Below are positions 10,901 to 18,814 of a DNA stretch of 54,035 bases, piece by piece. Both the position numbers and the translations under genes were made by a program. Numbering within the stretch: position 1 is the stretch's first letter; every line of letters starts with the position of its first letter. Under the pieces are notes generated by a model. The model was not told where the DNA came from. It did not search any database and saw only the letters and a program-made list of their open reading frames with translations. Location: assembly GCA_020850315.1 (NCBI GenBank), contig JADZEY010000046.1, positions 1 to 54,035 on the forward strand, in the 5' to 3' direction. The stretch is from Armatimonadota bacterium. Lineage in GTDB: Bacteria > Bacteroidota > Ignavibacteria > OLB7.

Positions 10901-11336
10901 GGAGGTGACCTACCGCCCATTGAACAAGGGAACCAGTAGCGCAACAATGACCATTGCCAGCAACGCAACCAACGGTGCGCAAACGGTCACCCTGGGAGGG
11001 ACGGCAACCAAACTTGGCCCCGTCACCGGAGAGAACGCAGGAACCAGCGGGGTGGAGGATGCGGAGTTCAGCTACGGCATGAAGCTGTGGCAGAACGTGC
11101 CGAACCCGGGCCGCGACCGTGTGGAGATTGCCTACGAATTGCGTGAAGCCGGGGAGGCAGTGCTGGCGTTGTACGATGCTAACGGGAAGCAGATCAACCT
11201 GCTTCGCAGCGGTATCAGCGAGGCTGGCACCCACCGTGTGGCGGTGGATGTTAGCGGGTTGGCAAGCGGCGTGTATCACTACCGCCTAATGGTCAACGGC
11301 CAAACGCTGACCCGTGCGATGACTATCCAGAAGTAA
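7932..11336 (+). CDS. Secreted choice-of-anchor-D protein with T9SS sorting domain
   Basis: A protein of 1134 residues. The ATG at 7932 has a clear Shine-Dalgarno (AGGAGA, 7922-7927) and opens a signal peptide (MQTRLLRRLRHIGWMLAAAAVLFVAGTQG). The N-terminal ~260 residues form a beta-rich domain shared in plan with the truncated gene at 53246. They are followed by repeats starting GNIAQGGTATMANNDSLL and GDLAEGGTVNMASGDTLM, and then by choice-of-anchor-D beta-sandwiches (ITNNGTIPLKLGTTTISG, VTYRPLNKGTSSATMTI). The last ~85 residues are a T9SS sorting domain (KLWQNVPNPGRDRVEIAY ... SGLASGVYHYRLMVNG). It is probably displayed on or released from the cell surface. No enzymatic motif was seen. The family assignment is good; the role is unknown. 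Confidence 0.88.
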   Translation: MQTRLLRRLRHIGWMLAAAAVLFVAGTQGAKSSFLSNYYYQFGTGAGTDMTVDTTLTMDGSGSLNIDDGYSQIKDIGFTFKLDGTSYTQFRAGVNGMMGLGNSGTVNINSTFSNNLSSTTSNPVIAAWWDDQHMTLNASSAATSKISYRVTGTAPNRVLTVQWRVGAYPSGTSVVPYEYQVRLYEGTDMIDFVYINMPTTASRSASIGATTNGSINNIYWVPPTAQGAGLSLFSGTDPRNINLLTGANPQHLLPANTIYRFVPCDPNIAIAGNIAQGGTATMANNDSLLNGYQVQRGSVGTRQPFSITSGLGAYPACANRTYTYTISGANAADYSITPTTGIISTGQTLTPTINFTPSALGIRTATLMVTDNNGFSRSYTLVGQGTTRVGYTGDLAEGGTVNMASGDTLMKGIKVDRLFFEDFMPFTVANTNGNTNSGFMTTVTISDPTGQYRLVHPNTSQLVTSYSRTLNGTQSYTPVIRFSPLGVGYQPATLTVTTEDGTRTYTLYAFSRAAGADFFVGNDKIGPNTEFFKKDYLCAGETAITIPITVKNVGEGTFRIFGVTGAYEMDTLYGQGVPKYPLERDQFGDPIATMDYFITTDPGVAPRPLNFFPQYPLETPEAGTSTFYLTFVPQLPGKRFTRFFINTNAANFTGMDPYGVTRDGLLVLELFGRGLGSRPTDIVDGTTLPKPVTMPSVMIGSSSEKTVTIYNTGACDLRIDRKKFQITSGDKNEFKILEAFANATVDQTNDTWILAPGTSSEVKFMFKPSRTGTRRVTVWMQTNDSTIIVPGLTERGGYYWDVTGVGSAGLETRDAMFPPSVIGGAVADQSMASAMVENTTHELLYINKMEITGTDASEFTMNTAKPWPAVPFAVMPGAAMHFSVVHTPAPASQPGPRTAVLELTLNSGDVIRLNLIGEAGTRTLAVTPASLFDNVTIPVGKIARQTVMITNNGTIPLKLGTTTISGPTSTDYTLGRVPRTTLAPGQTEYLEVTYRPLNKGTSSATMTIASNATNGAQTVTLGGTATKLGPVTGENAGTSGVEDAEFSYGMKLWQNVPNPGRDRVEIAYELREAGEAVLALYDANGKQINLLRSGISEAGTHRVAVDVSGLASGVYHYRLMVNGQTLTRAMTIQK

Positions 11337-11406
11337 ACAACACTTGCTTGGCAGAACATGAAGAGCGGAACAAAGCATGGGAAGCTGCCAATCTGAAGCG
11401 AAGCTG

Positions 11407-11443
11407 GCGGGTCACACCTTACAACTGTTGTGGTGTGGCCCGC
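11407..11443 (+). terminator. Terminator hairpin after the T9SS gene
   Basis: The arms GCGGGTCACACC (11407-11418) and GGTGTGGCCCGC (11432-11443) pair over 12 bp with one G-T pair, followed by TTTA. It lies 70 bases after the stop at 11336. Confidence 0.75.
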
Positions 11444-11446
11444 TTT

Positions 11447-11477
11447 ATGGTTGATTGTATGTTGTACAATCAACCAT
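11447..11477. repeat. Perfect 13-bp inverted repeat next to the terminator
   Basis: The arms ATGGTTGATTGTA (11447-11459) and TACAATCAACCAT (11465-11477) pair perfectly around a 5-base loop. It starts three bases after the preceding hairpin. It is AT-rich and lacks a T-tract, so it may be a protein-binding palindrome or a second RNA hairpin rather than a terminator. Confidence 0.7.
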
Positions 11478-11778
11478 ACCGATCGGGCATAGTATAAATG
11501 GCAGGAGAGCAGCTAATCACTCACACTTACTTTCTTGCTAATCGCATCTTGATGTCGCCTCTATTCCATCTTTTTTTATCTTTGCCCCCCAAATCAAAAA
11601 AACTTACTAACAAAACGGCCAATTCCTGTGTTAGCATAATAGGGAGAGGGGAATACTTACCGCAGGGGGGATAGAGAGGGCGACGTGAGGGGGCATCAAC
11701 TTCGGACAATAGCTTAGATTCATCAATAATCGGCTGTGCATTTTCAGTCTCTGCCAATGAGTAAAAAGGGGAAAACCT

Positions 11779-11883
11779 ATGAAAGCATTGGCGGGAACCT
11801 ACCAGGTACATAACAAGCATACGCTACATACAGTCAACTTCCAGTTCCTCAACTCACATTTAACTCAGGAGTGCATCAGATGA
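11779..11883 (+). CDS. Possible 34-residue leader ORF
   Basis: An ATG at 11779 with GGGG nine bases upstream opens a 34-codon frame (MKALAGTYQVHNKHTLHTVN...). Its TGA (11881-11883) overlaps the ATG of the large T9SS gene (11880) as ATGA, the arrangement used for translational coupling. The peptide resembles nothing known to me. The Shine-Dalgarno of the large gene lies inside this frame, so it could be chance. Confidence 0.25.
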   Translation: MKALAGTYQVHNKHTLHTVNFQFLNSHLTQECIR

Positions 11884-14800
11884 GAAAGCTGTTACTGCTT
11901 CTCTGCGCTGTGATGTTTGCTCTGCCGACTTCGATGGTTGTTGCAGGGGGTGGTGATGGGGGGGAGAAAAACGATTCTCCCGATCCACTACGCCGCACCT
12001 ACGACAGCAACCCAACCGACCCGGCTGGCAATCCAGAATCATATCCGGGGGGGCCAGTGGGCAAATCGCCACTGGCTACTGGGTACTACGTTACCGACAA
12101 CGACGCACCACAATCGGGTGCGCCATGGGCACCAAGCTACACGTTCGTTGACACGACAGGTGTGGAAGCCAAAAGCTGGCGTCGCATCCTTTCGGGCCCG
12201 AACCAGCAGCCGATTAGCTTCTGGGAGCAGCCAGGAAGCAATGGTTATGAGTACTTCCGTAACCCAGATTTAGCAACCGACTCGACCGACGACGCGTTCG
12301 CCGGGCCAATCGCTATCGGGTTCCCGTTCTACTATTACGGACGTAAGTATGATAGCTTCTACGTTTCCACGAACGGCCTGATTGCTTTGGCAAATCGCCG
12401 CTACCAGTACGACGTTAACGGCAACCGTATTGATTACGATCCTTGGACTGATGATACCCGTGGCAAAACCGGAAACGCTTTGACGGATCCAACCCCGGAT
12501 AACTACGGATTCCAGTTTGTTGCTCGTGGCAATACAACGAACGCACAAGGTGGTATCCGCAGCCGTAACAACGCACCGTTCCCGGTGACCTCACTCCGTT
12601 CAGTGTTGGCTCCGCTGTGGGACGACAACGAGTTGCTGCAGATCAATCCCTCAACCAATTTGCCTGAGGACTACGGCCGTGTCTATTGGCGGCGCGACCA
12701 GACGGGCAACAAGCTCATCATCTACTATGTCAATATGACGATGATGAACCGCGCTCGGGTTCTGCCAATTATCGGCACGCAAACCGCGCCAGCACGCCGT
12801 CAGGTTGGTGCCAGCTTCCAAGTGGTGCTTGACCGCAGCGACAGCACGGTGCAATACAACTATGTAAACTTCCGTGGTGCGTTGGCCGATCCAACACAAG
12901 GTATCTTTACCTTCCCAGCAGCTTCGGTGTTTGCTGTGAACGCTACGATTGGCGTTCAAAGCCACGACTGGGAGTACACGAACTACCTAGCCAACTACAC
13001 ACCAAACACTGGTGCGGTGTATGTCAACGGCGACAAAGGTGCTACACCACACGCCAACCTTGCTATTCAGTTTAAGCAATGGAAAAACGTGGTGCGTGTG
13101 CTAAGCGTCACCTTCCAAGTTCCGAACAGGAGCAATCCAAACATCTTTGAGCCATTGCCAAAAGGGCAAGAAGCTGGCAACTTCGAATTGTTGCTGGGTA
13201 ATGCCATCCTTGGCGTGGTTCGTCCGGTTGGTGTTGTGGAGAACGTATCTAGCAATAAGCAGGGGATTACCGGTGTGAACTACACTGCCCAGCCTATCTC
13301 CTTCAACGTGATCTTCCGCATTCGTGACCTTGTGAACGTGACGGCACAACCTGTGTATCAGAAAACACGTTCCACCAAGACGCTGTATCCAATTGAGAAT
13401 ATCCCTGGTATCTTGAATACCAACAAAAACATTCCGAACATTGACACGATCGTCTTCGATCCGTATGTGACGAATGCTCAGTTGCTGAAGCAGCTTGGCC
13501 GCTTCAAAGCAGAAGTGATTGCAACTGACCGCAGCCCACAAGGGCTCATCTACGGCGACCGCTGGCCATTCGACGACACAACCGGTATCCGTATGTTCGG
13601 CATCAGCCGCCAGGAAGTGCCGTATATCTCCACCTTTAGCGATTACGACGATTCACCAGAAGATGGTGTGATCCCGCCAGTAAAGCGTTGGGTCTCGATT
13701 GGTGCCCAAGTGGTTGATGGCGAGGCAAATTGCTACAACCCACCGCCACCACGTGGCCCAGCGGGAACGCGCGGCATCAACTCGCCAGTGGTCTTGTTAG
13801 ACCGTAATGACGTTTCGTTGGCTCCATATCCAGGTGCAAACGTCGGCGATACACTGATCTCCTTCCCAATCAACCTGAGCACGGTTCTTTCTCGTCCAGT
13901 CATCATCTTCTCCTACCAGCGTTCCGGTCGCCAGACCTATCAACGTGGTTGGAGCGATAACCTGCGGATTGGCCCGGAACAATCGGTGTACAACACCTTG
14001 AAATCAGCGTTCATCCAACGCCCAGATCAATTAGTGTTGGAGTTCGCCGAACCAAGCCCGAATGGCATTGATAACGTCACCAATCCAAAACTCTGGCGCG
14101 AGACTGGCTTTAACGACAGCAAAGCCACATTGAACGCCGCGCTTGCTGGCGACCAAGGCTGGGGCGCAACCTCACCACGCTGGGGTGTGTTCGGTGGCGG
14201 TGGCGGTTCGGCATTGGATACCACTGGTAAAATTGTTGTGGATGAATTTGATGCAGGTAAGGACTTCGAGTTCTACCGTTCATACATTCCAATTCCAACA
14301 CGTTGGACCAAGCCACTGAACGCCAACAAAACCTTCCGTTTCCGTTTGCGCGTCTTGGCCAAGAACGACCAGAACCCAGCCGGACCTCCCGGTGACGACA
14401 ACGATCCGTTCTTTGTGGACAACATCATGTTGGTGGAGCCACAGAAACCAGAAGTGGAAGTAACCGCCGTTGGTGTCGATTGGCCATACACTATTGCGCC
14501 GGGCTCGCAAGCACGCGCCATTCCGCTGTGGACAAAAGTGTCGAACAACGGATCCACGGCTGCCACAGCCTTCGGTGTGGCAATGTGGGTAGTGAACGCC
14601 GCTGCCCCGCCACCACCAGGATTGTACAACTACTATCGTTATTTGACGGTGGTATCGGTGCAGGCTGGTCGTGACTTCCGTCAGCCGTTCCCATCGTGGA
14701 ATGCTCAGGAGTGCGGAAGCGAGTTTGTTCCGAATCCAGCTAGCCCACAATATCCGAACGAAACCAAGACCACGCGCTACCGGATCAATGCCCAGATCTT

Positions 14801-16217
14801 CCCGACGGGCTACGACTCCTACAACGCTAACGACTACACCTACACGGATTTCGATCTCACCATTGGCTCGGTGTTCGCCTATGACGATGGCTCGAACGAT
14901 GTTCCGAACTACGCTGGTCTGACTGGTAAAGGCTTGAACCTTGTTGCTCCATATCCGGATGCAACGGGTGCAGCACCATACGGCCCAGTGGGCGGTAGCA
15001 GTGCTGGTACCTTCGCAATGCAGTTCCGCATTCTCTCCCGCGATACCATTCGCGGCTGGCGTGCGTACTTCGGCGAAGCTAACCAGTCGCCGGATTACAT
15101 CAAGTACTCCATCTATCAGCAAGGCCCAGGTGCCAACGTCAACACGCCTCCAAACCAGATCATCGCTCGTTCGGTGCGGTTTGCGCTGCGTGGCGAAGGC
15201 ATCCCATCGCGTCCATCAACGGATCCATTCAACTTCGGCCAATTCGTGACCTACGTGCTGGATACGCCGTTGGTGGTGGAGCCAGGTTTGTACTACGCAA
15301 CCATTGCTCAGCTTGGCCAAACTGGTCTTGAGATTGGTGCCGATGCAAGCCGCATGGGTCAGGTGACAACAATCCGCGAAGACCTTAGCCCAGGCCAGGG
15401 TAACTTCAGCATCCCGGCTCACCCAGAAATGCGTGCAAACCGCTTCTGGTTCGAAGCCACAACGGGATCGGGATCATGGGTGCCGATGATTACTTCAACA
15501 GGCAATCCAGGCTATCCGCACTTGAATTGGCAAGGTACCGTTGCCGGATTCCCAACGCACCAACGTGCATCGTGGATCCCGATGATCCAGCCGTTCTTTG
15601 GTCCAAAAGCTACTACGGTCTGCTTGGTTACCCCAGTTGAGCTTGCATCGTTCGAGGCCACACCGCTGGCAAACGCTGTTCGCCTTGATTGGAGCACGGC
15701 AACCGAGCTGAATAACCACGGCTTCTTTGTGGAACGCCGCGAGAAGGGCATCGAAAGCTGGAATGAGCTTGGCTTTGTGAAGGGGAACGGAACCAGCAAC
15801 CAAGCCAAGCAGTACGACTACACCGATGCCAAAGTGAATGTTGGCCCAACCTATCAATACCGCCTGCGCCAGACCGATCTTGATGGAACGGTCAGCTACA
15901 GCGGTGTCCGCGAAGCCCGCATCGAGTCGGCTTCCACAGGCCTGACCAACAGCCTTGGCCAAAACGTCCCGAACCCAATGGGCAACCTGACCCAAATCGC
16001 CTTCAACGTTGTTGAAAGCGGCACGGTGAAAGTTGAGATTGTGGATGTGTTCGGCAGTATCGTCCGCACGTTCGATGTTGATGCAACGGCGGGTGCCAAC
16101 AGCATCACATGGGAAGGCACCGACCAGAATGGCGTGACGGTTCCAAGCGGAACCTACGTCTATAAACTGGTTGGCAACGGCTTCACGCTGAGCAAGAAAC
16201 TGACGGTGACGCGGTAA
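11880..16217 (+). CDS. Giant secreted protein with T9SS sorting domain
   Basis: A protein of 1445 residues. The ATG at 11880 has AGGAG at 11867-11871 and opens a lipid-free signal peptide (MRKLLLLLCAVMFALPTSMVVAG). Around residues 130-230 there is a nidogen/PEP-like beta motif (AIGFPFYYYGRKYDSFYVST, NGLIAL) of the kind found in large secreted proteins of this group. Near the C-terminus come PVELASFEATPLANAVRLDW and ATELNNHGFFVERR, a fibronectin-III-like linker that often precedes the sorting domain. The protein ends in a T9SS domain (LGQNVPNPMGNLTQIAFNV ... VPSGTYVYKLVGNG). The fibre and turn regions are rich in Pro, Gly and Asn. No catalytic residues are recognisable. It is probably a major surface or matrix protein; a strong terminator follows. 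Confidence 0.88.
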   Translation: MRKLLLLLCAVMFALPTSMVVAGGGDGGEKNDSPDPLRRTYDSNPTDPAGNPESYPGGPVGKSPLATGYYVTDNDAPQSGAPWAPSYTFVDTTGVEAKSWRRILSGPNQQPISFWEQPGSNGYEYFRNPDLATDSTDDAFAGPIAIGFPFYYYGRKYDSFYVSTNGLIALANRRYQYDVNGNRIDYDPWTDDTRGKTGNALTDPTPDNYGFQFVARGNTTNAQGGIRSRNNAPFPVTSLRSVLAPLWDDNELLQINPSTNLPEDYGRVYWRRDQTGNKLIIYYVNMTMMNRARVLPIIGTQTAPARRQVGASFQVVLDRSDSTVQYNYVNFRGALADPTQGIFTFPAASVFAVNATIGVQSHDWEYTNYLANYTPNTGAVYVNGDKGATPHANLAIQFKQWKNVVRVLSVTFQVPNRSNPNIFEPLPKGQEAGNFELLLGNAILGVVRPVGVVENVSSNKQGITGVNYTAQPISFNVIFRIRDLVNVTAQPVYQKTRSTKTLYPIENIPGILNTNKNIPNIDTIVFDPYVTNAQLLKQLGRFKAEVIATDRSPQGLIYGDRWPFDDTTGIRMFGISRQEVPYISTFSDYDDSPEDGVIPPVKRWVSIGAQVVDGEANCYNPPPPRGPAGTRGINSPVVLLDRNDVSLAPYPGANVGDTLISFPINLSTVLSRPVIIFSYQRSGRQTYQRGWSDNLRIGPEQSVYNTLKSAFIQRPDQLVLEFAEPSPNGIDNVTNPKLWRETGFNDSKATLNAALAGDQGWGATSPRWGVFGGGGGSALDTTGKIVVDEFDAGKDFEFYRSYIPIPTRWTKPLNANKTFRFRLRVLAKNDQNPAGPPGDDNDPFFVDNIMLVEPQKPEVEVTAVGVDWPYTIAPGSQARAIPLWTKVSNNGSTAATAFGVAMWVVNAAAPPPPGLYNYYRYLTVVSVQAGRDFRQPFPSWNAQECGSEFVPNPASPQYPNETKTTRYRINAQIFPTGYDSYNANDYTYTDFDLTIGSVFAYDDGSNDVPNYAGLTGKGLNLVAPYPDATGAAPYGPVGGSSAGTFAMQFRILSRDTIRGWRAYFGEANQSPDYIKYSIYQQGPGANVNTPPNQIIARSVRFALRGEGIPSRPSTDPFNFGQFVTYVLDTPLVVEPGLYYATIAQLGQTGLEIGADASRMGQVTTIREDLSPGQGNFSIPAHPEMRANRFWFEATTGSGSWVPMITSTGNPGYPHLNWQGTVAGFPTHQRASWIPMIQPFFGPKATTVCLVTPVELASFEATPLANAVRLDWSTATELNNHGFFVERREKGIESWNELGFVKGNGTSNQAKQYDYTDAKVNVGPTYQYRLRQTDLDGTVSYSGVREARIESASTGLTNSLGQNVPNPMGNLTQIAFNVVESGTVKVEIVDVFGSIVRTFDVDATAGANSITWEGTDQNGVTVPSGTYVYKLVGNGFTLSKKLTVTR

Positions 16218-16250
16218 TCCCCGCGCTTGCACGTCAGAGATGACAAAACA

Positions 16251-16286
16251 CCAAGCCCCTTCAACAGCAATGTTGAAGGGGCTTGG
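16251..16286 (+). terminator. Strong terminator after the giant T9SS gene
   Basis: A perfect 16-bp stem (16251-16266 with 16271-16286) closes a GCAA tetraloop and is followed by TTGTTC. It starts 34 bases after the stop. Confidence 0.9.
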
Positions 16287-16385
16287 TTGTTCATGCTGCG
16301 TTCCAACTATCCCCGCAAGTCTTCATACTTCTTGAGATAGCGGAATGCTCTATCACTTCTGCTGCGTACTGTTTCGGTCATTCAT

Positions 16386-16685
16386 CTACGCTGTTCCAGC
16401 TGCGTTGATGGTTCGATTCACAATGGGGTGGCTGTGGGTTAGGATAGATTTATTATCGGCTATTCCCTCCAGATCAATTGCCCAATGCTCAATTCCGGTA
16501 TCCGCATCAAGGCAGTGCATTCGGCGTTCGGCACAGACGAACAGACGGTTCCCTTCCAACATCATCGCGTCAATCGCTCCCCCCTTCATCATCCCCCCAA
16601 TTGGCTCCATCCAGACAATTTCCCCGCTTTGCTGATCCACGCACCAAACCCGCTTGTTGTCAACGATAAAAAGGCGCTCGCTCAT
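16386..16685 (-). CDS. Short PQQ-like beta-propeller repeat protein
   Basis: A protein of 99 residues from the ATG at 16685, preceded on its strand by AGGGA. The frame continues upstream without the repeat signature. Two propeller-strand units are visible: RLFIVDNKRVWCVDQQSGEIVW and RLFVCAERRMHCLDADTGIEHW (each quoted without its flanks). These match PQQ/quinoprotein-like repeats in which a strand ends with a D-x-x-T/S-G turn. A full propeller needs about seven, so this is either a stand-alone fragment or a remnant. There is no signal peptide. The role is unknown. Confidence 0.55.
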   Translation of the reverse strand: MSERLFIVDNKRVWCVDQQSGEIVWMEPIGGMMKGGAIDAMMLEGNRLFVCAERRMHCLDADTGIEHWAIDLEGIADNKSILTHSHPIVNRTINAAGTA

Positions 16686-16819
16686 TTGTTGATTTCCCTG
16701 TTTAGGTGTTGCTTGTAGAACAATGTATGGGGCAAACTTAGGGGGCGCGCAGGTCATCGCGAAACCACGGAAAGGCATCATACAGATACACACCGAATGG
16801 GATCCACCAGATAAGGTCG

Positions 16820-17071
16820 TTGGTCACGCAAAGGATGATTGTGGAAACAGGCCCCAAACGGAGTTACTGGATGCTGAAGCTACAATCGGATGGAACTGTA
16901 CGGTGGCAAAAATGGTTTTGGGATTTTCGGAACCAAGGGCAATTTACCGCCCGCCAAACACGCACCGGAGGCTATGCCGTTGCCGGGCGAAAGCCAGATA
17001 CTACAGCCGGATCGAACAAGCATTATTGGGTCATGCTAATGGGGGAAGAGCGCGGGAAAAAAGCACCATGA
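16820..17071 (+). pseudogene. Remnant of a WQK/GGY repeat-type surface protein
   Basis: The 83-codon frame encodes SYWMLKLQSDGTVRWQKWFW, then QTRTGGYAVAGRKP and HYWVMLMGEE. This resembles one unit of the large secreted proteins built from (D)YW-hhKL-D-G-hhWQK ... QT-DGGYIVAG repeats. Only about one unit survives, and it starts with TTG or an internal ATG (16835) without a ribosome site, signal peptide or sorting domain. I read it as a decayed fragment, not a working gene. Confidence 0.45.
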
Positions 17072-17351
17072 ACCCAGCTCCCCCAACCGACGAGGCAGCG
17101 GTTGGAGATAGGCCGGGTGTGTTCACGTAGGATGAAGCCCTCGTCATAGTAACTCACCTGACGCACCTGCCCTCGTTCGCTGCCAGCCCTCACCCCGCCC
17201 TCTCCCAAACAGGTGATGCTACTGCTTCCACTCCATTGGTCGGGTGGGAGAGGGAGCCAAAGCCGAAGAGAAGAAGAGCATCGAAGCAAGCCACCGAGCC
17301 GGCAAGTCTTCATCTGCGTAAGGTCAGATAGTAATTATTGAGGCAGTATCG
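17072..17351. other. Intergenic DNA with dispersed repeats
   Basis: It contains copy B of the ~65-bp repeat (17193-17262), whose ends CCCTCTCCC and GGGAGAGGG are complementary, and a TGCGTAAGGTCAG motif (17315-17327) that recurs near 31074. I see no gene. Confidence 0.55.
17193..17262 (-). repeat. ~65-bp dispersed repeat, copy B (inverted)
   Basis: Its reverse complement begins TTGGCTCCCTCTCCCACC, shares GGAAGCAGTAGCA and ends near GTTTGGGAGAGGG. It matches 6476-6542. CCCTCTCCC (17198-17206) can pair with GGGAGAGGG (17246-17254). Confidence 0.65.
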
Positions 17352-18365
17352 CTAGCTTGCTCTCTCCATCTCATACTCCCCCCGAATCTCCCCCACGCTG
17401 ATTCCGTTCCAGTTTTTTAGCTCAATCCGGCGGAATCGCTCAAGCTGTGCAAGCTGTTCTGGAGTGAAAATTTCGGCGATTTCTAACGCCTGCATTACCG
17501 CAGGGGGCATTGGGGTCATATCCCCTTCTTCCAATTTTACTGCAATCCCAATCGGCCCGTGCTTGCGGCTGTTGACCCCCACCACAAAAATGGCCATTGC
17601 CCCACGCTTTGCGATTCCTGTGCCCGCCATCACCCTCACTAACTCAGTGTCGAATCCGCCATGCGCGTTAATCATCTCCGGATGGGCGGCTACCGATTGC
17701 ATGATCCGGCTGCAAGCATCGTCGCCGGCAACTGCGTCGGCAACAAAACGGGCAGCGGTGCGGCTTGCGGCCACAATCGGAACGTAGAATGTTGGAAGCG
17801 AGCAACCATCGATTGCCGTGCCGATGTGTTCTGCCGGAACAGCAGTGTAGTCGGCCATTAACTCCAATATCCATTGCTGAAGCGGGTGGTCGGCAGCGAG
17901 GTAGTTTTCGATTGGCCAGCCTTTTGCCAAGCAGGCCGCCAGCATCCCGGTGTGCTTGCCGGAGCAGTTGTTGTACAGCGCGCCCGGCTTCCGGTGGTCG
18001 CACACCAAGCGGCCAAGCTCGGTGCGGTCGTGCGGATCGTGGCCGCCGCAACGAAGTGCTGATTCCGTTAGCCCCAATTTTGCCAACATCCCGCTGACCG
18101 TCTGCAAGTGATAGCCCGCGCCGTCGTGGCTTGCGCAGCAGATGGCAAGCTCCGCATCGCTGAAACCAAAACGGTCGGCCGCCCCGCTGCGCACCACCGG
18201 GATTGCTTGAATCATCTTGATGGATGAGCGGAGGTAGGTGGAGCTTGTTGGATCCCCAGCCGCAAAAAGCAGACGGCCATCAGGATCGGTAATGGCCACC
18301 GAGCCACGATGCCACCCTTCAACACGCCCGCCGCGCAGCGATACTGCCAAAGTAGCGTTGTTCAT
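17352..18365 (-). CDS. L-asparaginase, thermolabile (Rhizobium AnsA-like) type
   Basis: A protein of 337 residues from the ATG at 18365; the 55 codons upstream are low-complexity and not family-like. It matches the asparaginase II family Pfam PF06089, which hydrolyses asparagine to aspartate and ammonia and is unrelated to E. coli AnsB. Visible signatures: SLRGGRVEGWHRGSVAI near the N-terminus, TYLRSSIKMIQAIP (the family R-S-x-x-K motif), CCASHDG, NNCSGKHTGMLA and IDGCSLPTFYVP, with a late AHPEMINAHGGFDTELV. Ser, Lys and Cys positions are all present. It lies 110 bases downstream of the DUF971 gene on the same strand and may be cotranscribed with it. No signal peptide, so cytoplasmic. Confidence 0.88.
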   Translation of the reverse strand: MNNATLAVSLRGGRVEGWHRGSVAITDPDGRLLFAAGDPTSSTYLRSSIKMIQAIPVVRSGAADRFGFSDAELAICCASHDGAGYHLQTVSGMLAKLGLTESALRCGGHDPHDRTELGRLVCDHRKPGALYNNCSGKHTGMLAACLAKGWPIENYLAADHPLQQWILELMADYTAVPAEHIGTAIDGCSLPTFYVPIVAASRTAARFVADAVAGDDACSRIMQSVAAHPEMINAHGGFDTELVRVMAGTGIAKRGAMAIFVVGVNSRKHGPIGIAVKLEEGDMTPMPPAVMQALEIAEIFTPEQLAQLERFRRIELKNWNGISVGEIRGEYEMERAS

Positions 18366-18475
18366 AGTCAGAGATAGAGAGTTGGAACGTTGATGTTGCG
18401 TTGTTCGATTGATCCTCAACGTGGGAATCTTTTTCGGAGTATGGAAATGTTCCTTTCTACTGTTCTCAGTTGCTC

Positions 18476-18802
18476 CTACTTCTTCTCCTGCTGGTCGGCA
18501 GCTTCGCACAATTCGCGCAGCTGCTCCCACGTATAAATTCCTGTGTGGTGGCCGTCGCGCCAGCGGACTTGAATCGCATAATTCCCCACTGGCTCCATCG
18601 CTTCAATTTCGTACATCCCCGGTGTAAACATCGGAAGTTTTACCGGTGGATAATGAACACCAAGAATCGTCTCCCCCTTGCAGTTAGCACAGGGGCAAGC
18701 ATCGCGAAACTGCTGAAGCGGTAACGTGTAGGTCTGGCCGTCGGACCAGGTAAACTCCAGTTCTTGCGGCGTTGGTTGCTGAATGGCTGTGGGAATAAGC
18801 AT
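18476..18802 (-). CDS. DUF971 / GBBH-like N-terminal domain protein
   Basis: A protein of 108 residues. FTWSDGQTYTLPLQQFRDAC, then PCANCKGE and a C-terminal VRWRDGHHTGIYTWEQLREL match the DUF971 (gamma-butyrobetaine hydroxylase N-terminal-like) fold. The C-x-C-x-x-C cluster is the known zinc-binding part. Stand-alone DUF971 proteins are common; in other bacteria the domain is fused to Mrp/ApbC Fe-S carriers, which suggests a link to Fe-S metabolism, but nothing here shows it. It starts 12 bases after the gmhB stop, so the two are probably cotranscribed. Confidence 0.85.
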   Translation of the reverse strand: MLIPTAIQQPTPQELEFTWSDGQTYTLPLQQFRDACPCANCKGETILGVHYPPVKLPMFTPGMYEIEAMEPVGNYAIQVRWRDGHHTGIYTWEQLRELCEAADQQEKK

Positions 18803-18814
18803 GGGAGATTGAGG

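Larger units (their letters stand above)
11337..11879. other. 543-base gap between two giant T9SS genes
   Basis: The gap holds two consecutive hairpins (11407-11443 and 11447-11477), an isolated TAnnTTTG match (TATCTTTG, 11577-11584) without a convincing -33 partner, and a possible 34-codon ORF overlapping the next start. The 97-codon minus-strand ORF at 11527-11820 resembles no protein family I know, and I leave it out. Confidence 0.6.

Noticed and set aside
11577-11584. Promoter TATCTTTG upstream of the 11880 gene
   Set aside because: No convincing -33 element lies at 19-21 bases, and the distance to the start is about 300 bases.
16723-17130. 135-codon plus-strand ORF (MYGANLGG...)
   Set aside because: No resemblance to known proteins; it overlaps the decayed repeat fragment in another frame.
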